Positions 49,758-62,882 of a stretch of DNA of 64,000 nt are shown piece after piece. How positions within the stretch are numbered: the stretch's first letter is position 1; each line of letters opens with the position of its first letter. Source of the stretch: Gordionus sp. m RMFG-2023 (lineage: Eukaryota > Nematomorpha > Gordioida > Chordodea > Parachordodidae); contig NC_088776.1 of NCBI RefSeq assembly GCF_954871325.1, positions 55,508,569 to 55,572,568 on the forward strand. Direction: 5' to 3'. The position numbers and the translations under genes were made by a program. The notes beneath the pieces were generated by a model that saw nothing but the letters and a program-made list of their open reading frames with translations, had not been told where the DNA came from and ran no database searches.

Positions 49758-50850
49758 AAATTTTGGTTAAGACATTATCGTTTATCTGTAAAAACATTTT
49801 TAGCTATACTAAGAAGTCTTTCAACAGGGGCTCTGGAAGGGATTGTGGTGTTATATTTAATGAATAACATTTTTATATCAGGATATTGTTTAAAAATACT
49901 AAAATCTCGAAATTCATTTTTGAAAAAACTATTTAAAATTTGTTGATTATCAGAATTTAAATCATTAACAATCATATCTCCTGCTGTGGGACTGAAAAAA
50001 ATCGGATATTAAATTATTGGTTTTTTTTCACAGGTTAATTTGCACTCATTTGAAGACTTTGATAATTCCTCAACTAATCTTTGTATTAATTGTTTTTTTT
50101 ATTAAAATTTTCATCCATTTGCAACCATGTCCAATCTAGTTTAAAAAAAAGGATGAAGCATAGTTGCCAAAATATTTTCATCTTCAAAAATTGTCCCAAT
50201 AAACCTAGAATTATTAAATACTGATTAATTTATTATTAATTTACCTATCTTCAATTTCTTTAAGTAATAAATTTAAGAGTGGTAAACAAAATTTCAGGTT
50301 CATTTGTTTAAAATTTTTTAATTTAATAATGAGCTGGGAAATATGTTTACCGGCGATAGGCACTCCAACAATCTGCTATTGTGCATATTAACGATGGTTC
50401 TATTAGACTTTTAATGATTTCTTTCTTTTCATTCTCCCATCTTTGGGAAATTTTAGCAACCACGGTCTGTCTGAAAATTATATTTTTTTGTGGAGTTAAT
50501 GTTTTGATCATTTTTATAAATGATGGATTTTCAACAATTGAAAATGGCTGAATGCTATCTATAATAAAATCAGATATTAAATCATCTAAAATGGTTTGGA
50601 TTAAAGTCTGAGGTCTCTTGAAAAAAAATTAATGGAGGATGAGCCTATTCCAATATTTTCTTTAATAGATTTTTTTCTCCTTCCCCCTTTTTATTTGGAT
50701 TAAGAGTGATTGATGTTTTCTCTTAAAATTTAAATTGTAAACATTTATTTAGCATCTATACCCTTAAATGTTTTACAATGTTGCAAGTTGAGGTAATGCT
50801 AACTGAAATTTTCATATTTTTTGGACATGGCAAACATTTTACTAACAGAT
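49758..50850 (-). pseudogene. Second hAT transposase remnant (BED finger to C-terminus)
   Basis: On the minus strand, a BED-type finger remnant (KCLPCPKNM then TSTCNIVKHL, about 50765-50845) is followed by TLIQTILDDLISDFIIDSIQ and PFSIVENPSFIKMIKTLTPQ (about 50500-50620). The C-terminal block at 49775-49975 reads YPDIKMLFIKYNTTIPSRAP then VERLLSIAKNVFTDKR. These are hAT transposase landmarks in the right order. Several stops and frame breaks intervene. It belongs to a different hAT lineage from the element at 42.5-44.0 kb. Its termini were not found with confidence. Confidence 0.8.
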
Positions 50851-51235
50851 TTTTTTTCTTTATTTTGAGATATTATTTTAAATATGGTTTATAAATTGGC
50901 CATGGAATGTGGCCATTTTTGTCATCAATATTATACTTAAAAATTAATATAATAGAATAAAATAAAATACCAATTCCATTGCAATTAAAAATGGCAAATT
51001 CCTTGAGATGGATTGTAATATCAGAATTTGCTTGTTATTGTTAACTCGAACATAATATTTAATTAATATTTATAGATTCTTTTTTATATATAAGTTTTAA
51101 TATTTTACATATATATATAATTTTTTTATAAATATATTAATATTAATTTATATGCTCATATGAAATAAATTAAATTTTACCCTCAAGTATTTTTATTATA
51201 ATATAAAAAAGCGTTAAATAAAAGTATATCAAAAT

Positions 51236-51362
51236 GTATCTTAAAAAGTATCTAAAAACAGATACAGATACCTCTAAAATAATATCTAGATACAAATACT
51301 TTAATCAAAAATCTATCTTGATACAGATACCACATTTTATATCTAGATACTTTAACAACTCT
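51236..51362. repeat. GTATCT-rich repeat ending AACAACTCTG
   Basis: Multiple copies of GTATCTA / TAGATAC flank a short spacer, and the right end TACTTTAACAACTCTG resembles a hAT terminal repeat. It may be the outer end of the hAT remnant at 49.8-50.9 kb. Confidence 0.4.
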
Positions 51363-54163
51363 GATATTTAATAATATATTTTACAATTTAAAAATATGTA
51401 TATATCTAAACTAAAAATTTAAAAAAAACTAGAAATAAAGTTTATAAATTTTTTAAAAAAAATAAAAAATTTTTTTATATTAAATTGATATGAATCTTTC
51501 TGTTGGAGACTTCCATTAAAACTTTGGTATCTATCACTTGTTATTTCAGATAACCCCCAGAGAGAATATGAAGTTTCACTAGGTGTAAAATTATGTATAT
51601 AAAGTTTGTAAATAATAGAATATTATATTAACAAACCTGAAACTGGAGATAGATTCAAAATACTAATGATAGTAAAATTTGACATGTAAAAAAATAGAAA
51701 TATTTTAAAATTTTTATAGCAAGCCTATGTCGAAGGAAAAAATCTTCTTGGGGTTTTTCGGTAAGTTTACAGATTTAAGAGCCTAGATTTTTGAAGAATG
51801 ATAGGGCGAGTTTACCAAAATAGTATAAATTATTTGTATTGAAAATATCATCAGAAATTTTGAATATAGAATGATTATTTGTTGTTCTTTTTGGTCGAAA
51901 ATGTTGAGGTCTTAATTGGAGAGGGCCAGTTAATATATCAAAAAAAAACAAGAGAAAATAATCTTATTTTGTTTTGCTGAGATACCTCTCTCAGTCTGTA
52001 CGCGGTATATGCATAACATAAGGAATATTTATAAGAAACATGAGTTAATAGGTTTTAGGAATATCGATTATATGAAGTGACAGACTATAATCTCCATTTA
52101 AAAGTTTCAAATTTGTTGCTTCAATATCGAAGTTGTCAGGTTCATGATTATGTTTAAGGAAGAAAACAAATTTATTATGAATATTTCAAAGATAAAAATA
52201 ACATTTATTATTATGTTTTATATTATTATTATCTAATTTACTCTATTTTAACTTAAATCGTGTGTATATAGATTAAAAATTTGATTTAAATGGGATTTAA
52301 ATTAAGTTTAGTTGGTTTATAAATACATTAGTAGGTTGACATTTTATATTAAATATCGTAAAATTGTAGAATTCTCAAGATTTACCCAAAAATAGTTCCC
52401 TGTCTACTGATTCTTGGAAAGTATACAGGTAGTCCCTTAAACCAATAAATCTTATTTTAAAATATTTAAATAAAAAGGTGACTTACTTCCGTCATTTTCT
52501 TCAGAAAAGTCTAATGATTGCTGGGGTCATTCCTTTATTTGTTTATTCTGGTCTAAATTTAAAAAATGTATTTTAAATTTATGTTTCATGCGTTATATTA
52601 ATTTTTTTTCCAATTATTTTTTAGAATATGTATCAAAACATTTAAAATAAAGTATAATTATTTAAAATAGCAATATATAAAAAAACTATATGACAAAAAT
52701 TAAAAATATAAAAAAAATTAAATTCTATAAAATGTAAATATAATAAATTAAAAATATTATAGAGGCATAGAGGTATAGACGGGTCAATGAATATGCAATT
52801 GAAAATACATATTTCAAGAACGATTCTCTACTTGAGATAAAGATTTGTCTTGCAAATATCAATAAAAAATTTTAATTGCAGGAAATAGGGGCATTCGTTT
52901 TTAAAATGTGAAAAAATCTGAAATTTCATAATTTAAAACATATTCAATGAACTCGTTTTTTAATATCTTCATATGGGAGGAGAGTTACGGTGTTTTACTA
53001 TTACCTGAATATATAGGACCTTATGTATATGTATATATCTTTATGACACCCTTTAAATATTTCCAAACAGGTGAAAAATTGCTATAGAGATTTAACTCCA
53101 TAATTGTTCGGGTAGTATCATCTAACCTATAATTGTGTTTGTTCCACAATTGTACATTATAAAGGGGTGTTGCAAAAATCTAGTTTCCCTATAATTTATT
53201 TCAAAAAATATAATTCATAATAAGATTTCTACGTCTTTGGATATAGGTTTACTCAAAATAAATTATATTAGTCCCAAATCATTTATTTTTATATTCACGC
53301 TTTATTTTAAAATAGTAATTAGTGCCCATTCAAAATTCACCAATATCTGAGGCATTTATCTGATAAAATATATAATATGTTTATGTTTATCATCTTTGCT
53401 TTATTCTATAATCAAATCAATGCATCTTAACAATTGTGGCCTTGAAACTTCAAATTTTGCCAATACTTACGCTCTAAATAACTTTAGCATTGAAATATTA
53501 CTTTTTCTAAAAACTTAATAGAATGATTCAATTGCAAATCTATTCACGGAATATTTTTAGTTTTCTATAACTTTTTATATTTACATTTAATAGATATCAT
53601 ATTTAATTTTTCATATTTTTTAATTTTCATGATATGGTTATATATCTATTTTGATAATTAAACTTTTTATATACATTTTTTTTAATTTAGAAAAAAATGG
53701 AAAAAAAATTTTGAAAAAAAAGATATAATAAATAAAAGCTTGTGTCGCCTGATAACAAGTCCGTGATAAAATGTGGCGTTATTAAATGACTGAGTGATAA
53801 AGTTTGTCATAGTGTCGCTAGGGGATATTACGCGTAGGATTAATTTTAAAATAAAATTGGTTTATATAATATTTAATTTTGAAAAAATATTATGGAACTT
53901 CAAGACCCTTCAATGGGTTTATGTTTTAGATACCATCCACGTCTACATGATATTCACTGAATGCAAACCCCTTGTCAAAAACCTATATGGCGCTGATATT
54001 TCTGCATTATTAATTAAACCTTTTTAATTTTAATGGCATTCCCTTTATAAATTTTAAATAGAATAACTTAAATTATTAATGCTCTAATACCAACTATCAA
54101 AATTTTGTGAATGCAAAAGTGTTATTTTTTATAATCTGAATTCAATACAAAACTTACTCATTC
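51363..54163. other. Gene-poor region between hAT remnants
   Basis: No coding sequence recognised. A 77-codon plus-strand ORF at 53794-54027 has no family resemblance. Confidence 0.55.
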
Positions 54164-54230
54164 AGGCGCGTAGCCAGTAATTTTCCACGGAGGGTGGATA
54201 ATTTTTTTATATTGAAATAATTTTTTTTGT
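54164..54230. mobile_element. Probable solo left end of a CAGGCGCG hAT element
   Basis: CAGGCGCGTAGCCAGTAATT matches the terminal repeat of the 42.5-kb hAT; the sequence then diverges after GGAGGGTGG. The extent to the right is unknown. Confidence 0.5.
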
Positions 54231-54745
54231 AGCATTAAAAATTTATTAGAACTTATTATTATAGAATTAATTGTCATATATTAATAGAATTCATTATCAT
54301 ATAAAATTTAATAAAATCAATCATATTTGAAAATATGATAATTTCGAAAACAAATAATAAAATATTGGAAAATAGAAAATACTAAGAGTGAATATAATAC
54401 GATTAAAAAAATATTATAGCTATATAAACCGGTATAATTACAATAAAATAAAAATTAAACATTTTATAATGATTGAAAAAGTTAGTCAAAATCGTTGATA
54501 GAATATTTAATCTACTTTGCTTGCGTCAATTTTTTGATAAATTGTTTTGTGTTGGGGATTAAATCTAGATGATAAATCTAGTCTATTCAATCAATTTTAA
54601 GATATCATACTTTTGATATATGTTTATTTCATCTGTAATGAAGAAAAGGTCATCTCATTCGTCTTTGTACTAAATGGCATCATTGCCAAAATACACATTA
54701 ATTTAATACATTTGGAAAACTATAAATATTTTAAAGAGGGATACC

Positions 54746-55130
54746 TCACATCCACTTTTTGCGGTGACCTCTAATTGATTCAGGCAGAGGTGACTGGAAG
54801 TGAACAATTTTGCTAACTACTAGCTTGGCGGTTAATCGGCCCCAAGTGGTTCCAATAGCAATAGGGCGAATATCTTTATTAGGTTTATGGAGAGCTATGT
54901 AGCTCGGTATAGGAGTGGAACGTATGCCTTCAGTAAGCATAAGGTTGATGAGTTGGGTAAATTTTTCCAAAACATCGCGTTGCTGTGTGACGTAATCTGT
55001 GGTTTTATCCTGTAGGAATATTGGGGAAACCCATCAAACCCAGGCAAGGAATCGCGTTTGAAGGAAAGAATAGTTTTTATAACGTCGCTTGTGCTATAAG
55101 TAGCTGGTTAGAGGAGCTCCAGAGTAAGCG
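54746..55130 (-). pseudogene. LINE reverse transcriptase fragment
   Basis: Minus-strand frames give SDVIKTILSFKRDSLPGFDG, FTQLINLMLTEGIRST and LHKPNKDIRPIAIG followed by TTWGRLTAKLVV. These are the early fingers/palm blocks of a non-LTR reverse transcriptase (S.PG.DG; L.K....IRPIAVG..RRL.AK). Two frames are used, with a break at about 54980-55010. The catalytic YADD block is not present. The minus-strand open frame 55446-55871 may be an upstream part of the same element, but I recognise nothing in it. Confidence 0.77.
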
Positions 55131-56189
55131 GGTAATACGTTCTTAAGGTAGCATGAGCGCTAGGATTTAATATTCAGGTTATCTAGTTTTTCAGATATTA
55201 GCCTGATCGTGAGCAGATCATTTTTGTGATTCTTATTATAATCCATGTCATCACCCTTATAGGATGTGAAAATGTGATTTATGGATAAGGGATAAATTGC
55301 ATCCTTATGTTGCTGTGTCCGGGATTTTTTGCTGACAAAATCGGAAGCTTGTAGGGTAGCAAAGGCAAAGACAGGGTTTCTAGCCAGTGTTTTACAGAAA
55401 AATAATTACTTAGCAAGTAAATCAAGTTTTTTGATAGGTTTCTCGCTATTTCGTGAAATAATAAATGATTTTAGTGTCGTAAAAAATGAATCTACATCTG
55501 TAGAGTCCTGGATCTAACGTCAAAATATCTGCGCCAGTGGAAGTAGAGAAGGTTATGCTAGGAAGCATATGAGCCAATAGTTGGGAATTGTGACTATGGG
55601 TTTTAGTTGTATTGAGGGCCAGGGCAGAAATAGCATTAAGGGTACAAGGAATGGCTGATAATAAGATGGGTTCCAGATTGAAGACAAATAATTTTCTATG
55701 AGATGGTAATATCCCAAATTTGTTTACTTTAATAAGTTTATTACACAATGAGCCGTTACTTGATAGTATAGTATAGAATTTGTGATGGAGAGGACAGAAT
55801 ACTGATGGTGAGTGTATATACTTGATACCTAGATTCAATGGAACAGTATAATCCCACTCAACAAATGGCAAAGGCCCTTATTTATTATTCAAATTTGTGA
55901 TTAATATGGGTGATTGTGTAATTTACAATTTTATATTTATTTGATTGAAATGATTTATAAGAATATGATATTAGATTAGAGTGAATATAATGTTATTTGT
56001 CGTTTTAATAGATTAATATATATTAAAGCTTAATTACTTATTAGATTTAGAAGAAAATAAACAGCTGTTGGATGGTTGGAAATAAAAATACGTCACCAAC
56101 GCTTGGTAAATTTATAAGAAAAACACCAAATAATCAACAACGTTTAACGCTATACATCATTACCACATTTATATCATTTTTTCTTATAA

Positions 56190-56252
56190 ATGGAACTTTT
56201 GAAGAAAGATTTGGAGAATAAGAAAAGATTACTTAAAGAAGCCGCATTAATA
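56190..56252 (+). CDS. PRPF18: PRPF18 exon 1
   Basis: ATG at 56190 and 21 codons, [20 protein letters not shown] plus Ile. Donor TTAATA|GTAAAT, phase 0. Confidence 0.9.
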
Positions 56253-59200
56253 GTAAATACTTTTTAAAATTATTATAGTTTTTAAAATTATTTATATAAT
56301 TTGCTTATAAAGTATTTTTTTTATATAGCATCCAAATAAAAAATATTTAAAATATACAGAAATAACTGATATATTAGAAAATAACCAACATTCTTTAAAT
56401 GATAACCAGAAACAAGTGAATTAAATACAAATAAATATAATTCCAAAATATTAATTTTCACAAGGTTATTAAAGAAAAAAATGATATAAAATTTATCAAA
56501 CCCTTGCAACACAAAGATTATAAGCAAGAACAAGATCAAAATCATCATAAATCAAATTCAGTTAATGAAAACGAAATATCATTGTCTATACAGGTTAAAA
56601 TTCCTCATAGAAAAGAAGTAATAGCTCAATTAAGACAAAGAGATCAACCTATACGATTATTTAGTGAAACAGATTATGAAGCATATCAAAGGCTTAAGAG
56701 TATTGAAATGATAAAACCTGAGCTTGACAAAGTAATAAACTTATTAATGACATACATTTATTGATCATGATTAAATAATTCCAAGCAAATATATTGAATG
56801 TTGATTTCTTTTAACTGCCTTGAATTATATATTTCTCATTGATTTTAAGACTCCTTTTATCTGAATATCTTAAGAGACTAAACATTCTTCCAGGGGTGTC
56901 ACTAGTCTTTACAATACAGGGGTCTCAAATAATTATAATTTAAATTACTTTTTTTACTACCATAACTAGTGATGTTACTGCTTTCTTCTCCAATGTGAGA
57001 TCTAGGGGTGGGGCCAATACAAATATATTCTTGTTTTATGAATATAAAATCAAATATTTACCAATTACATTAAAAGATTAGTTTGATATAAGTTAAAAAT
57101 AGATAAATATATATTTATGTTTTAGGTTTCTTCATTGCTTTAGCTTGGAATAATATAGAAATTAATTTAAAATTTCTAGAACCATATCATTTTGGTACAG
57201 AGGTGACTTTATCATTTTCAATTATTATTTCCCTGTATTTTAGTATTTAGAACATGTTCAGGATTATAATAATAGTCCTAATGCTATTATAATGGTCATC
57301 TTTAGCTGATTTAGTGAAACTGAATAAATAATATAATTCATAAACATATATATAATATCTATAATGATTGACCCTTGCTTTAGAGTATTATTTATTAAAA
57401 GATAATGTTATTGTATAAAGTAAATAATATTAATTTGGATGAATTTAATAATAGGCAGGTATATTGATGAAGCTACCATTTCTATGATTCAGGAAATTGC
57501 ATCAAAAAATATAACCAATGTTATCGAAAATTTTCAGATTTTCTGGAAATTAAAGTTTCCTCATTTAGCTCTTTTCAAAATAAAAAATTATGACTAAATC
57601 AAAATCTTGACCTTTGATTTTTAATTCTCATTTTAAAAAAGGGTTCAAATTCACTAAAATCTTTAGAGTTGTTATCTCAGCTCTGTTTTTTTTAAACAAA
57701 AATGTTTCATGATTTTATTTCTATATTTATTTTTAAAAAAATCGACTCGAATCGAGCTGTTTAACAACACTGCATCTGTCAGCAATATCTGATAACTTGG
57801 GTTCATGTATAAGGTCACACAAAATGCATCATTTTTAATATTAGTATCTCTTGCCTTGATACATGTAGAAAGATGGTGAGAAAAGGGTGTTTGTACCTTT
57901 TATGTTTCTATTAGACAATTTAGCCATGTTGCGTAAAAATTTCCCAATGTTAATTGTTCAGTTTGAAGAATCTTTGTTAATTATCAGAGGGTTTCATTGC
58001 TTTTAAATATCCTTATTAATTTCTCATTCATCTTCACATAGATCAATGCTTTCATCCATTTCCATTTCATCACATATCCTTTTAATTTTACCAATCTTTT
58101 TAGCATGAGGTAGATAGAATTCCACCTAGTACATCTCAGGGTTTTTTTAAAACTATTTAGGTATGTTAGAATATTTAATGGTATGAGTACAAATTTTATT
58201 GCATAATGATCTAGCTTTATTAATTATCAATAGTTAATCTGATGATGTTTTGATACAATCATTGATGGCTAAATGAAATGCTAGCACTGGTGGTTCTCAC
58301 AACACAAGTTTCTGTAGGACCTTTTTGGGGCTAAAATTTGTGTTAACGTCACAATGAACATATATGAATCCACTTAGTTTAGAATATATATTGTTCAAAT
58401 AATATATTTAAAAATGAGTTATGAAACTTATATATTTTTTTTATATAATTCATAGATGCTTATAATTAAAATAAATTAGTGATGGCATGTTCATAATTAA
58501 AATCATTATTCAATAAAAAAAAAATTCTGACTGTAATGAACCTTTACAATTGCTGAACCAAAACTTTGTAAAAAAAATTTCTTAAGAACCACAACCAATA
58601 TTATATATTACTGAACCATGACCAAATTGAACTGTTATAAATAAAGGTTCGGGTCTCAGAGGATGTCATACAAATATTTTGATTATTTAATAATTATAGG
58701 AGATATAGTAAAATATATAAAAAACAACCACAAGGAAAAGAATGTAAAAAAATGAAAATTATTTATTTTATTTTGGGTGAAACCGTTTTAAATTTTTTAT
58801 AAAAGTTCTTTTTACCCCTTCAAAAAATAATTATATTGGTTTGGTTACGGTCCAGATATTTATAACGGTTTCGCAGTTTATTTCTGTCCTCTCCGGGTCC
58901 CTGACTACAACAGCAATTTCCAAGGTAGGGCTAGCGAGAAAAATCAGCGGTGTTGAACTTAAAATGCATTCATTGATGTTTTTTAATATTGAAAATCGAA
59001 TTGCTATCATATGATAATAATAAAAATTGGGTCTGGTACAAATTAATACGGCTATACAATTATATCTTCATTTTTATTAAGGATTCTAATATATATCAGA
59101 AATCTATTAAAATACCTATCTTCTAACCTGGGTTTAAAAAAAAACATTTTTTGTTCATTTTTAATTTTTCAATTAGTTAATCGATACAATTCAAAAAAAT

Positions 59201-61343
59201 TATTCGGCCAAGTTTGGGTTTGTCAGAAAAAAAATAAGCCCAGCCAATGATACCTTATGTTTGTATATATAATAATATATAAGGGAAAACAACACTTTTT
59301 CCTCATTTAATTTTTATTATATACATTCTCAAGGGTTTCAGAAACGATTTTCAAATAGCCCTGGAAAAAAGTGACCAAGATATAGATAATTCTCTTGATG
59401 GACATACTAACAAAATCAAAATGACAGCGAACGATGTCAAAGTCAGCGAGGACAGTACCACTATAGACGATATATTGGTAAATATGGGGAGAAATGGAAA
59501 AATAATATAAACAAGTTTATTAACAAAAAAGAAAGTAATAGGATGGCAATGGCATAAAGTATTTTATTCTTTTTTATAATAATAAAAAATGTAATTTTTT
59601 TTCTCAATAATTTATTCACATTTTACTCCACAGAAAATGTCAAAAGAATTGGGAAAAGGGAGCACCGATTTGGATTCTGCCATAATTTTAAAATATTTGA
59701 AGGTTAGTTTTCTTTTTTATAATATTCTTTTATTTATTTTTTTTCTATTCATTTAATTTTGTTCATTTAGTTCATATTGAAATGTTGGGCTCGCGAACTC
59801 AACGCCCGCCCACTCCAAGTTAAATCCACTGTCAAAGGCAAGATGGCGTCAGCTCAACACACTCAAACGCGAACATACCTCAAGCCCCTCTTTATAAGGC
59901 TCAAACGGAGGTCTCTCCAAAGTGACATACTCGAAAGTCTGACTGAAATCGTAAGATATGCCTTGGCTAGGGAATATATTAAGGTACTTTATCTATGCTC
60001 GATGAAAAATAATAATGAAAGATATGAATATATTAAATATTAAATATTTTTGGGGTAAGCATAGCAGCGAATGCTTCATGCAGCTTGTGATAGGCATTGA
60101 CCATTTCTAAAAGTGTTATTTAATTAAAGGAGGATTATAAGAAGAAAAAGTATATTACAATCAATTCCATTTGAATAGCTAATAACATCAAAAAAAAATT
60201 TTAGAATCGTTGGTTTAAATTAATTTTTAAGTTAAATTAATATTCTAATTTTTATAGCTTACTTCAACAATTTTTTATTCTGGACCCGAAATTATAGCAT
60301 TGCTATCCGTTTCTACTCCGGCCACAAAAAATGTGCTCCGTTCCATGTTCCGGAACGTTCTAGAACGCCTTACAAAAAAATATCTAATTTAATTTTAAAA
60401 AAAATTACATTTATATTTATGAGGCGGTATTAATATTTTAATGTTGTAAGACACCTCTCAACTTTAACTTGATAACAATATTAACTATTTAAAATTTTAT
60501 TAACAGTTAAAAATATGTCAAATATGATTATTTTTTTAAATGCATTATTTGCCAAGGTGAGTTTATGATTAAATTAATCAAAGTAAAACAAAATTATAGA
60601 ACATTTATTTATAATGACAAAAGTTGTAACTAATTTATTTTTCAAGGGTCATAAAAATTAATCTCAAATTATTTGTCTTTTAATGGTAATTATAAATTCA
60701 TAAAGGTAATCGAATAAACATTAAATCCACAAATAATGCATAAATATTTTATTAAATCGTGAATTTTTTTTATTAATAAATTTTTTAGTCATGCAGTAAA
60801 ACTTATTTAATTTAGGCAACTCCCTAATTTAAAAATTTTTTGAGTCCCCAATCAAATTTATATAAATAAACTACTATGTATTAGAAAATGCCTTGATAAA
60901 TTGGGCGAAAATCTTGTTCCCAACAGTGTATAAATAAGACAGGAATTACTTAACTTTAAATAAAAATTAATAAAATAAAATCTACGTTTTCTGCATTTAG
61001 AAATTTTTTTGATACACCCTGGGGGGGGGGGATAAGAGAAAGATCATTAGATTGGAAATCAAAGTTTAAATGGTTATTTTTTATAAAAAATTTGGGCGGG
61101 ATTTAGGCTAACGAATGTTACTTACAGATGGCGATTGGTAATGCCCCTTGGCCCATAGGCGTGACTATGCCAGGCATCCATGTGAGGACTGGCCGGGAGC
61201 GAATCGCCAGCAAGCACGTGGCCCACGTGCTAAATGACGAGACTCAACGCAAGTACGTTCAAGGCTTGAAGAGAATCCTCACTGCTAATCAAAGGCTTTT
61301 TATAGCTGACCCTTCCAAATGCATAGAATATGGAGGAATTTAA
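56190..61343 (+). CDS. PRPF18: Pre-mRNA-splicing factor 18 (PRPF18), seven coding exons
   Basis: Nuclear splicing factor acting in the second catalytic step with SLU7 and the U5 snRNP. Exons: 56190-56252, 56329-56415, 56465-56731, 59334-59477, 59634-59702, 59771-59983, 61107-61343, all phase 0. Total about 359 aa against 342 in human. Blocks in order: [26 protein letters not shown]; the PRP4-like segment [20 protein letters not shown] followed by [39 protein letters not shown]; the Prp18 domain from [20 protein letters not shown] through [20 protein letters not shown] to [20 protein letters not shown] and SKCIEYGGI. Introns are 76, 49, 2602, 156, 68 and 1123 bp. Intron 3 holds a decayed hAT transposase. 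The gene looks intact. Confidence 0.98.
56329..56415 (+). CDS. PRPF18: PRPF18 exon 2
   Basis: Acceptor TATATAG|CATCCA. Encodes [20 protein letters not shown] and nine more residues; NKKYLK matches NKKYFK of other PRPF18 proteins. Donor CAA|GTGAAT. Confidence 0.9.
56465..56731 (+). CDS. PRPF18: PRPF18 exon 3 (PRP4-like/SFM segment)
   Basis: Acceptor TTCACAAG|GTTATT after a 49-bp intron. Contains [20 protein letters not shown] and [15 protein letters not shown]. Donor GACAAA|GTAATA. Confidence 0.96.
57640..57773. mobile_element. Family A MITE right half in PRPF18 intron 3
   Basis: Ends ATCGAGCTGTTTAACAACAC TG against a hAT transposase fossil. The left half is too diverged to bound. Confidence 0.6.
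57776..58320 (-). pseudogene. Third hAT transposase remnant, in PRPF18 intron 3
   Basis: Minus-strand translation gives [13 protein letters not shown], then [41 protein letters not shown] and [14 protein letters not shown]. This is the central hAT transposase region (HxLxLxVxD to the RWNS block and beyond). Several stops interrupt it. A MITE end (AACAACACTG) abuts its 3' side at 57773. It is antisense to PRPF18. Confidence 0.78.
58510..58860. repeat. Dispersed repeat, copy 2 (PRPF18 intron 3)
   Basis: Shares two blocks with 2025-2470, one inverted and one direct. Identity is moderate. Confidence 0.6.
59334..59477 (+). CDS. PRPF18: PRPF18 exon 4
   Basis: Acceptor TTCTCAAG|GGTTTC gives [14 protein letters not shown], matching GLRNDLKAALDKID of human. 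Ends STTIDDIL; donor ATATTG|GTAAAT. Confidence 0.95.
59634..59702 (+). CDS. PRPF18: PRPF18 exon 5
   Basis: Acceptor CTCCACAG|AAAATG. 23 codons, [20 protein letters not shown] then YLK, equivalent to SLGKG...IITKFLK of human. Donor TTGAAG|GTTAGT. Confidence 0.92.
59771..59983 (+). CDS. PRPF18: PRPF18 exon 6 (Prp18 domain)
   Basis: Acceptor TTCATTTAG|TTCATA. Encodes [40 protein letters not shown] and YALAREYIK. Donor ATTAAG|GTACTT. Confidence 0.97.
61107..61343 (+). CDS. PRPF18: PRPF18 exon 7 (Prp18 domain, C-terminus)
   Basis: Acceptor GATTTAG|GCTAAC gives [20 protein letters not shown], matching human [20 protein letters not shown] almost exactly. Ends SKCIEYGGI and TAA. Confidence 0.98.
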   Translation, partial: ANECYLQMAIGNAPWPIGVTMPGIHVRTGRERIASKHVAHVLNDETQRKYVQGLKRILTANQRLFIADPSKCIEYGGI

Positions 61344-62882
61344 GTACCCGAGGATATATGATACGCGCTATTCTTTAATGTATATATGATACGGGAGCGA
61401 TAATATTTATAAAGTTAATATATTTCGTTATCTATGAAACTTAATTATATATAAAATATTGTCCTGTTATAAGACTCCTAATAATATTAGATTATAATTT
61501 GCTATTTCTTTTGTATATTGATGATTACTATTACTATCATTACGAAAATATTTATATATCAAATCGCGTCAAATAAATAATCGTATTATATTCTTCAGTT
61601 AACTTTTAATATTTTTATAGATTTCTCATAACTATAACTGGCAGTTAATGGCCTTATTGTAAGTTGGGCTTAGTGAAATTATTAAACACTCATTCTTATA
61701 TTTTTTTTATAAATAGGACAGATGTTTCTGTTTGGATTTGTAAAAATATTTCGACCTGGCCTGGGTGTATAAAAATTTTTCGATCAAATTGTTTTGAAAT
61801 GATATACTATGAGAAATGAATGTGATATAAAAAAAATTTAGGACTGACCTGAGTATTTATTCTTAGGACTAATGTTGCTAAAAGATTTTAGGTATTATAT
61901 AAACTTTGAAGTTTTTCTCATAAATAGCAGCAAGGTTTGGAACTCTCTTTGCCAAATCTCGAGTTGGCTAAAATCTTAATCAGACCGTTTAACAACACAA
62001 CTTAGGACAAAACCAATAATAATTATTAGTTTTGGGGAAAAAAGTTCTGATAAAAATAATATATCAAATAGATTATAGTTTGGATTTTATCCTTTTGAGA
62101 TGAATTTTATTTTTAAATTTACGAAAAGTGGCATTTTGCTCTTTCAAATTCATCCTATATAGATATTATATATATATATATATACAGTAAAACTTGTATT
62201 TTTAAAATTATTTTAACAAAAAGCTCATGTTGGATAACTGCTAAATAGTAGTGCTGTTAACATAATCTAAAAATCGAACGCACTCATGTTTCATGTTAGT
62301 TCAAAACTTTATGAATAAATTTATTTTTTTTAAATTACATTTAATAAATAAATGCTTTATTTATATTTTAAAATATATTAATTTATAATACTTCAAATTG
62401 CGTTCAAATAATAAAATATAAAAACTTGAAAATAATAGTGATTAGATAATAATTTCAAAAAATCACATTAAAAATTAAATTCTAAATGATATTAAACTAT
62501 TTCATATTTATGTATATAATATATAACATTTAATGATTTTTACTTTATGTATCTATTACAAATAAAAAAACATGATCAGATTTTTAACGAATATAAATTT
62601 TAAAAGATTATTTTTTTTAAAAATTCAAATGGATTATAAAATTTATATCATAATAATTTCAACAATATTTTTTTTTCGGATTGAAATTGTTTATTCCAAA
62701 CATCACCTCGTTGTGTCTTCCTTGAAATTGGTTGGGGCTAAATAAAGTATAAAATTATAAGGTGACTCCTAAGTTTGTAAAATTCATAAAATGGATAAGT
62801 AAGTGAATAAAGGGGAAGATTTTCATAAAACATCAAGGAAAAAAAGTTTGATATTAATATTTTTAAATTACAACGATCCTTT
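61344..62882. other. Spacer after PRPF18
   Basis: An AATAAA at 61572 is a possible poly(A) signal for PRPF18. Otherwise a decayed family A MITE (61871-61998), a TA run near 62165 and AT-rich filler. Confidence 0.55.
61871..61998. mobile_element. Degenerate family A MITE downstream of PRPF18
   Basis: Starts AATGTTGCTAAAAG, ends AGACCGTTTAACAACACAA, with TTTGCCAAATCTCGAG inside. Strongly diverged. Confidence 0.55.
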
